42,097 bases of DNA from DASUFI01 sp036274635 (GTDB lineage: Bacteria > Planctomycetota > B15-G4): the NCBI GenBank assembly GCA_036274635.1, contig DASUFI010000310.1, positions 1 to 42,097 of the forward strand, written 5' to 3'. The translations under genes and the position numbers were made by a program. The notes below the pieces were generated by a model that saw nothing but the letters and a program-made list of their open reading frames with translations, did no database searches and was not told where the DNA came from. Below are positions 34,034 to 42,097 of this stretch, piece after piece. Position 1 is the first letter of the stretch. Every line of letters begins with the position of its first letter.

Positions 34034-35358
34034 CTACGAATCGGATCCCTCCAAGGCAGGCACGGCCAGCAGGCCCTCCTGCTGCAGCAGGGCCACATCG
34101 GCCTGCGCGGCGCCCCGCAGCCCGGCGGCGGCGGCGCGGGCCGCGGCCCCCATCGCCCCGCACGCCGCGGGGTCCGCCAGCAGACCGGCCAGGGCCGCGC
34201 CGAGCTCGCGCGCATCGGCGACGACGCGCAGGCCGCCCGCGCGACGCAGCAGCTCGGCCTCTGCCCGGCAGCTCTCCAGGTGCGGCCCGACGAGCACCGG
34301 CCGACCCGCGGCCGCCGGCTCGAGCACGTTGTGCCCGCCCACCGGAACCAGCGAGCCGCCCAAGAAGACCACCGTGGCCAGCGCGAACAGGGCCTCGAGC
34401 TCGCCCATGCGATCCACCAGCAGCACGTCCGCCGCCGGCCGCCCCGCCCGCGACTGCGAGCGCAGCACGACGCTCGCGCCCGCACGCTCCAGCGTGCGCC
34501 GGATGTCCGGCACGCGCGTCACGTGCCGCGGCACGAGCACGAAGTGCGCCGCGGCCGCGCCGCCCGCCGCGCGCCAGGCCTCCAGCGCGGCCTCGTCCTC
34601 GCCCGCGTGCGTGCTGCCCGCGACGAAGACCGGCCGCCCGTCGTCCAGCCCCAGCTCCGCCGCGAGCGCCGTGTCCGCGCCGCGCGACGCGCCGTCCAGC
34701 GGCTCGTGCTTGAGGTTGCCCGTGACGTGGATGCGCGCGCGCGGCACGCCGAGGCGCTCGAAGCGCTGCGCGTACGTCTCGTCCTGCGCGGCCACGAGGT
34801 CGAGCCGGTCGAACTCGGGCACCCACCAGTGCAGCCGCTGGTAGCCTCGGAAGCTCTTCTCGGTGATGCGGCCGTTGACCACGGCGCGCGGCACGCCCTC
34901 GGCGTCCGCCACCGCCAGCAGCGCCGGCCAGGCCTCCAGCTCCATGAGCACGAGCAGGCGCGGCCGCAGCCGGCGCAGCACGCGGCGCACCACGGGAGCG
35001 AGGTCCAGCGGCGCGTGGAAGACGTACAGGCCGGGGAAGGCGCCGAGCGCCGTGTCGAGGCCGGTGGGCGTGCTGGTGGAGATCACGACCGGCAGCGCCG
35101 GGTGGCGGCGCTGCAGCTCGCGCACCAGCGGGCGGCTGGCCTTGACCTCGCCCACCGACACGGCGTGCACCCACACCGGCCGCCCCGCCGGCGCGCCGGG
35201 CGGCAGGCGACCGAAGCGCTCGCGCAGCAGGCGCCGCTGCCGCACGTCGCGCGCCGCGCGCAGCAGCCACGGCACCAGCAGCACCGCGGCGGCGAGCAGC
35301 GCCAGCCCGTCGTAGGCGAGGTGGGCGACGGCGACGCGCGCCCGGGAGCGCGCCGTGC

Positions 35359-35362
<4 letters not shown>
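34034..35362 (-). CDS. waaA: 3-deoxy-D-manno-octulosonic acid (Kdo) transferase
   Basis: Inner-membrane GT30 enzyme that adds Kdo to lipid A precursor. It has 442 residues. One N-terminal membrane anchor (about 12-32, LALLAAAVLLVPWLL) is followed by RFGRLPPG, VWVHAVSVGEVKASRPLV (the family motif) and STSTPTGLDTA. The C-terminal nucleotide-sugar domain has VFLGGSLVPVGGHNVLEPAA. Its presence implies an LPS-type outer membrane. Start GTG 35362 overlaps the secA stop as GTGA, an unusual coupling of LPS and Sec genes. Confidence 0.92.
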
Positions 35363-38139
<2,777 letters not shown>

Positions 38140-38153
38140 CTCATCCACTCATG

Positions 38154-38181
38154 GGGCGCCGGCCGCGGCCCGCTGGCGCCC
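38154..38181 (-). terminator. Hairpin between the response regulator gene and secA
   Basis: GGGCGCC (38154-38160) pairs with GGCGCCC (38175-38181), with GGCC/GGCC inside. It is in the 56-65 bp gap. It could terminate the pyrD transcript or act in the secA leader; no U-run. Confidence 0.4.
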
Positions 38182-38204
38182 TGCGAGGCAAGCCCTGGAT
38201 TGTG

Positions 38205-39047
38205 TCACAAGCGCTCCCGCCGTCCCAGCATCTGCTCCAGGATCGAGAAGAGCAGCTCCATGCGGAAGGGCTTGACCATGAAGCCGTCCGCGGCGTCCAG
38301 CTGGCTGAGCGTGAGCGAGCCGGCCGTGGCGATGAGCACGGGCAGCTGCGCCGTCGCGGGCCGGGACTTCAGCACCCGGCACGCCTCGAAGCCGTTGAGG
38401 TCCTGCATCTCGTTGTCCATGAGCACGAGGTCGTGCTTCTTCGGATCCGCGCGCTCGACGGCCTCGCGGCCGTCGTGGCACACCTCCACCGCATAGCCTG
38501 CGCCCTCGAGCAGCATCGCCAGCGTGGCCGCGATGTCCTCCTCGTTGTCCACCAGCAGGATGCGCCGGCCGTTGGGCGGCCCGCGCCGCGTCGGCCAGCT
38601 CTCGACGAGGCCCTTGATGTGCCGCGCCGTGGGCAGGCCGGCCGCGGCCAGCGCGCCCTCGATGGCCTCCTTGACCTGCAGGTTGCAGGCCTTGAGCGCC
38701 GCGATCTCGCAGGCCTCCTCGCCCTCCTCCGCGAACATGTGGTCGTGCGTGTCCACCTCGAAGAAGAATTCACCCTCCACCAGGTGCTCCTGGAGCATGA
38801 GCTTCATGAAGGGATAGCCCGGCCGCCCCAGCCGCAGCGCGATGCGCCGCGTGGGCAGCTCGCCGGAGCGTAGCGTCTCGTCCTGCGCGGCGTGGCGCTC
38901 CACCAGGCCGGCCAGCGCGGGCTCGAGCGGGTCCGCGTCGCGGCCGGGCAGCTCCACCTCCGGCATGGGCTGGCCGTCCCAGGCCACGCGGCCGTAGACG
39001 GCCAGCGCGCGGCGCAGGTGGCCCACCGTCATGTCGGCCAGCCGCAC
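38205..39047 (-). CDS. Response regulator with unrecognised N-terminal domain
   Basis: Signal-transduction protein of 280 residues. The receiver domain is C-terminal (about 161-280): LLVDNEED at the acidic pocket, phosphoacceptor Asp211 in LMDNEM, Thr241, and Lys259 in MVKPF. The N-terminal 150 residues match nothing I recognise; they include PGYPFMKLMLQEHLVEGEFF and an acidic-histidine stretch (EVDTHDHMFAEEGEE). No DNA-binding domain is visible, so output is probably by protein contact. Start GTG 39047; ATG 39032 is an alternative. It lies three bases after pyrD and is likely co-transcribed. No histidine kinase is nearby. Confidence 0.85.
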   Translation of the reverse strand: MRLADMTVGHLRRALAVYGRVAWDGQPMPEVELPGRDADPLEPALAGLVERHAAQDETLRSGELPTRRIALRLGRPGYPFMKLMLQEHLVEGEFFFEVDTHDHMFAEEGEEACEIAALKACNLQVKEAIEGALAAAGLPTARHIKGLVESWPTRRGPPNGRRILLVDNEEDIAATLAMLLEGAGYAVEVCHDGREAVERADPKKHDLVLMDNEMQDLNGFEACRVLKSRPATAQLPVLIATAGSLTLSQLDAADGFMVKPFRMELLFSILEQMLGRRERL

Positions 39048-39050
39048 GTC

Positions 39051-40004
39051 TCAGCCCGCGGCGACGCTGCGGATGACCGACCTCACGTCGCGTCGCCCGG
39101 CCTCCGCCAGCCGCTCGCGCAGCCCGGCCAGCGCGCGCGGCACGGCGTCCGGCGTGCGGTAGTGCGCCGTGCCGATCTGCACCGCGCTGCAGCCCACGCA
39201 CAGGAACTCCAGCGCGTCGTCGGCCGTGCGGATGCCGCCGATGCCGATGACCGGGATGTCGACGTTGCGCGCCACCTCCCAGCACATGCGCAGCGCGATG
39301 GGCTTGATGGCCGGCCCCGAGAGCCCGCCGATGGTGGTGCCGAGGCCCGGCTTGCCGGTGCGCCAGTCCACCGACATGCCCAGCAGCGTGTTGATGAGCG
39401 AGACGGCGTCGCTGCCGCCCTCGCGGGCCGCGCGCGCGATCTCCGCGATGTCGGACACGTTGGGCGAGAGCTTGGTGATGATCGGCAGGCGCGTGGCCGA
39501 GCGCACGTCGCGCACGAGCCGGTGCACCACCTGCGGGTCGCGACCGAAGGGCAGGTCGCCCCCCTCCACGTTGGGACAGGAGATGTTGAGCTCCAGCGCG
39601 TCCACGCCCTCCGCGCCGTCCAGCCGCGCCGCCAGCTCGCCGAACTCGCCCGTGCACGTGCCGGCGATGTTCACGATGAGGCAGGCCGCCTTGCCGCGCA
39701 GCTTCGGCAGCGTGACGTCGATGAAGGCGTCGATGCCCTTGTTGGGCAGCCCGATGCTGTTGAGCAGCCCGGACGGCGTCTCGCACAGGCGCGGCATGGG
39801 GTTGCCGCGGCGCGGCTGCTTGGTGATGGTCTTCACCACGACCGCGCCCGCCTCGCCGAGGTCCCAGAAGGGCTCCATCTCCAGCCCGAGGCCGGCGGTG
39901 CCCGAGGCGGTCATGATGGGGTTGGCGAGGCGCAGCGGGCCGACCTGCACGGACAGGTCGACGGCCTGGTCGCGCGTCGCGGGGGTCTGCAGCACGGGCT
40001 TCAT
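39051..40004 (-). CDS. pyrD: Dihydroorotate dehydrogenase, class 1B type
   Basis: Oxidises dihydroorotate to orotate in pyrimidine synthesis, with FMN. It has 317 residues. It shows the barrel start PLRLANPIMTASGTAGLG, substrate loop GNPMPRLCETPSGLLNSIGLPN, the active-site Cys143 in LELNISCPNVEGG (Cys is typical of soluble class 1), and the phosphate-binding VIGIGGIRTADDALEFLCVG. Class 1B usually needs PyrK for NAD; no pyrK is in the window. ATG 40004; gap of 31 bp after lspA. Confidence 0.94.
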   Translation of the reverse strand: MKPVLQTPATRDQAVDLSVQVGPLRLANPIMTASGTAGLGLEMEPFWDLGEAGAVVVKTITKQPRRGNPMPRLCETPSGLLNSIGLPNKGIDAFIDVTLPKLRGKAACLIVNIAGTCTGEFGELAARLDGAEGVDALELNISCPNVEGGDLPFGRDPQVVHRLVRDVRSATRLPIITKLSPNVSDIAEIARAAREGGSDAVSLINTLLGMSVDWRTGKPGLGTTIGGLSGPAIKPIALRMCWEVARNVDIPVIGIGGIRTADDALEFLCVGCSAVQIGTAHYRTPDAVPRALAGLRERLAEAGRRDVRSVIRSVAAG

Positions 40005-40035
40005 GGGCTGCGCGGCATGATAGCGCGGCGCAGGG

Positions 40036-40566
40036 TCAGGTCGGAGCCGGCCGCTCGCGCTCGAAGAGCATCCCCAGGGCCAGCAGCGCCACGCCCACGC
40101 AGATGGCGCTGTCCGCGACGTTGAAGACCGGGAAGGGATCGAAGACCGGGATGTCCAGGTCGACCAGGATGAAGTCGCGCACCGAGTGCAGGACGAAGCC
40201 GTCGTAGACGTTGCCCACGGCCCCGCCCAGCACCAGCCCCAGGGCCACCAGCGTGGTGCGCGCCCGCGGGTGCGTGCCGCACAGCATCACGATGACCACC
40301 ACCGCGGCCGCCGCGCGCAGCCACGGCAGCAGGTGCGCGGCCTGCGGCAGGGCGCCCCACATGACGCCCGGGTTGCGCACCGCGGTGAGCATGAGCCAGT
40401 CGTGGCCCTCGAAGACGGGCTGCCGCTCGCCCTCGGACACGGTCGAGAAGACCGCCTGCTTGCTCCACAGGTCCACCACGGCGATGAGTGCCGCGAGCCC
40501 GAAGGCCAGCAGCCGGCCCCGCAGCGCGGCCGGACGCACCTCGCTCGCGACGGCGGTTTCACTCAC
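40036..40566 (-). CDS. lspA: Lipoprotein signal peptidase (signal peptidase II)
   Basis: Aspartyl protease that removes signal peptides from prolipoproteins, as needed for the lipoproteins at 22854-25390. It has 176 residues and four membrane segments. Catalytic aspartates are Asp122 in GNVYD and Asp152 in FNVADS. VDLWSKQAVF and AVRNPGVMWG are the conserved N-terminal motifs (D-x-x-[ST]-K and N-x-G). The residue after Asp122 is Gly where Arg is usual; HSVRDFI further on is a common form. Start GTG 40566, four bases after the DksA-like gene, a known neighbour pair. Confidence 0.9.
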   Translation of the reverse strand: MSETAVASEVRPAALRGRLLAFGLAALIAVVDLWSKQAVFSTVSEGERQPVFEGHDWLMLTAVRNPGVMWGALPQAAHLLPWLRAAAAVVVIVMLCGTHPRARTTLVALGLVLGGAVGNVYDGFVLHSVRDFILVDLDIPVFDPFPVFNVADSAICVGVALLALGMLFERERPAPT

Positions 40567-40570
40567 GGAG

Positions 40571-41386
40571 TCAGAGACGGCGTTCCGCCTTCTCCTGGCA
40601 TGGCACGCAGGTGGTGGCGAAGGGCAGCGCCTCGAGGCGCGCGAGCGGGATGGCCTGGCCGCACAGGATGCACACGCCGTAGCGCCCGCCCTCCATCTGC
40701 TCCAGCGCGTCCTCGATCTGGTGCAGCGTGCGCGCCTCGTTCTCCATGAGCCCGAGGGTCATGTTGCGCTCGAAGGCGTCGCTGCCGTGATCGGCCACGT
40801 CCTCGGAGTCCGTGTCGGGCTCGTCGGCGCGCAGCGCCTCGTTGCCCAGCTTGTCGATCGCACCCTGCAGCCGCGAGCGCAGCTCGAGCAGCGCCTGCCG
40901 CATGGGCTTGAGGTCGCTCTTGCCGTACGGGCTCTTCTTGAGCTTCGGCGGCTCGGGCTTCTCCGGCCGCGGCGGCGGACGCATGAAGCCGTGGCGCGCG
41001 GCGAGGCCGGCCTTGGCCGTGGTCTTGCCCGCCGGCGGCGCGGACTTGCCGGCCGGCAGCGCAGCCTTGCCGGCAGGCGAAGCCGACTTGCCTGTGGGCG
41101 GGACGTTCTTGCCGGAGGGCGGGACGGTGGCGCCGGGCGCGGACTTGCCGGACTCCGGCTTGCGGGTACTCATCGGTGGGAACGGCTTTCCGGGTGTCGA
41201 GGACGGTTTGTTGTTGGTCGCAGCCGCGCGCGCCGCGGGGATCTTCCCCGGCGGACTCTTCGCGGATGGCACGACCTTGGAGGGCTGTGGCTTTCCGGCG
41301 GCAGCCTTGGCTGGCGCGGCCTTGCCCGGCTTGACCGCCGGCTTGCTGCGCGCGGAGCTGGTCTTCTTGGGCTTGGCCTTGACCAT
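40571..41386 (-). CDS. DksA/TraR-type zinc-finger protein with long Lys/Pro/Ala tail
   Basis: It has 271 residues in two unlike parts. The C-terminal 120 residues are DksA/TraR-like: a coiled-coil pair (RQALLELRSRLQGAID, DAFERNMTLGLMENEARTL) then a zinc finger CILC...CVPC. This family binds the RNA polymerase secondary channel. The first 145 residues are Lys/Pro/Ala/Ser-rich with short repeats of the type PPAGKSA, similar to bacterial histone H1-like tails, and could bind nucleic acid. ATG 41386. Transcribed into lspA. The fusion is encoded in one frame, with no sign of a frameshift. Confidence 0.85.
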   Translation of the reverse strand: MVKAKPKKTSSARSKPAVKPGKAAPAKAAAGKPQPSKVVPSAKSPPGKIPAARAAATNNKPSSTPGKPFPPMSTRKPESGKSAPGATVPPSGKNVPPTGKSASPAGKAALPAGKSAPPAGKTTAKAGLAARHGFMRPPPRPEKPEPPKLKKSPYGKSDLKPMRQALLELRSRLQGAIDKLGNEALRADEPDTDSEDVADHGSDAFERNMTLGLMENEARTLHQIEDALEQMEGGRYGVCILCGQAIPLARLEALPFATTCVPCQEKAERRL

Positions 41387-41539
41387 GGGCTTGCTACCGG
41401 GAAGCTCGCACCCTCACCACCGTCGCATTGCGCCGGCCGCCTTGCGCGCCGGCGACGCCATCCCGCGGAGCCCGCCGGTGCCGCTCGCTAGGATGCGAGC
41501 GCCCCTGGCGCCTCGGCGAAGGGCCGGAGATTAGCGGCT

Positions 41540-42097
41540 TTGCCAAGCGAGTCAACAGGAAACGGCCTGCAGACCGCCGTGCGCGCCTTCCTGCTCCAGA
41601 TCCGCACCGAGGCGGCGCTCTCGCCCCACACGCTGGCGGCCTACCGCCACGACCTCGCGCGCTTCGTCGCGCACTGCGAGCGCGCGCGCTGTCCTCTGGC
41701 GCGTGTCTCCGCCGCCACGCTCCTGGCCTTCCTCGGCGCCGAGCGCGCCGCCGGCGCCGCGCCCGCCACCCAGGCGCGCCGCGCCGCCGCTCTGCGCGCC
41801 TTCTTCCGCTTCGCCGTCGCCGAGCGCCTCGTCGCCCGCGACCCCTGCGACGAGCTGCCCGCGCCGCGCGCGCGCCGCCGCCTGCCGCGCGGGCTGGACG
41901 GCCAGCAGATCGAGGCGCTGCTCGCCGCGCCCGACCCCGCCGCGCCCCTCGGCCGCCGCGACCGCGCCCTGCTCGAGCTGCTCTATGCCACCGGCGCGCG
42001 CGTCTCGGAGGTGTGCGGCCTGCGGCTCGATGGCGTGGACGAGGCTCTCGCCGTCGTGCGCTGCGAGGGCAAGCGCGGCAAGCACCGCCTCGTGCCC
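41540..42097 (+). CDS. Xer-type tyrosine recombinase, partial
   Basis: Site-specific recombinase likely to resolve chromosome dimers. About 186 residues are in the window; the C-terminal His-x-x-Arg and Tyr lie beyond the edge. The N-terminal SAM-like domain reads FLLQIRTEAALSPHTLAAY then RHDLARFVAHC. The catalytic domain begins RDRALLELLYATGARVSEVC, with the first catalytic Arg in ATGARVSE. Start TTG 41540 has GGAG ten bases upstream; GTG 41579 is an alternative close to the domain. XerC versus XerD cannot be told. Divergent from the DksA-like gene. Confidence 0.88.
   Translation, partial: MPSESTGNGLQTAVRAFLLQIRTEAALSPHTLAAYRHDLARFVAHCERARCPLARVSAATLLAFLGAERAAGAAPATQARRAAALRAFFRFAVAERLVARDPCDELPAPRARRRLPRGLDGQQIEALLAAPDPAAPLGRRDRALLELLYATGARVSEVCGLRLDGVDEALAVVRCEGKRGKHRLVP

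Overview
The window is about 70% GC by eye and reads as bacterial chromosome from a Gram-negative, most likely a planctomycete (Planctomycetota). This is an inference from four things. There is a prepilin-like protein with the H-X9-DG motif typical of Planctomycetes and Verrucomicrobia. There are large FG-GAP/VCBS proteins with a C-terminal domain I associate with planctomycetes. An ASPIC/UnbV protein sits with TPR proteins. Lipopolysaccharide (waaA), Tat, Sec and lipoprotein (lspA) genes are present. No phage, plasmid, CRISPR array, tRNA or rRNA was seen.

Layout, left to right. 1-769 (minus): the start of ribosomal protein bS21 (runs off the edge) and a PTS EIIA protein. 1012-8897 (plus): a type II secretion/pilus-type operon, gspD-E-F-G-H-I-J. 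8913-18221 (minus): serS, a large secreted protein of unknown function, a rhomboid protease, a candidate 25-residue protein behind a structured leader, a ResB-like membrane protein, a polyprenyl diphosphate synthase, a MobA-like nucleotidyltransferase, tatA, and sucD-sucC. 18312-19412 (plus): a two-domain dCTP deaminase. 19426-41386 (all minus): a small exported protein, pyruvate kinase, isocitrate dehydrogenase, a tightly overlapped trio (TPR lipoprotein, ASPIC/FG-GAP lipoprotein, GT39-type glycosyltransferase with TPRs), two tandem paralogous FG-GAP proteins, an H-X9-DG pseudopilin, metK, waaA-secA, a response regulator, pyrD, lspA, and a DksA/TraR protein with a histone-like tail. 41540-end (plus): the start of a Xer-type recombinase.

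Functionally the region mixes housekeeping genes (translation, TCA cycle/glycolysis, SAM, pyrimidine and isoprenoid synthesis) with envelope and export functions: Sec, Tat, signal peptidase II, type II secretion, Kdo transfer, and several large exported proteins that could be cargo. Many neighbours overlap by 4 bp at GTGA or ATGA, which suggests widespread translational coupling.

The most unusual thing here is a dispersed 152-161 bp palindromic element present three times (6658-6817, 21499-21650, 32536-32696). All copies share conserved blocks. Their helices differ by compensatory base changes, and every copy points the same way as the genes around it. It looks like a transcribed, structurally selected hairpin repeat (ERIC-like in style, not in sequence). 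In one copy the apparent start codon of gspH lies in the apical helix of the element. Several other structured intergenic segments are listed separately. No intergenic gap exceeds about 290 bp.
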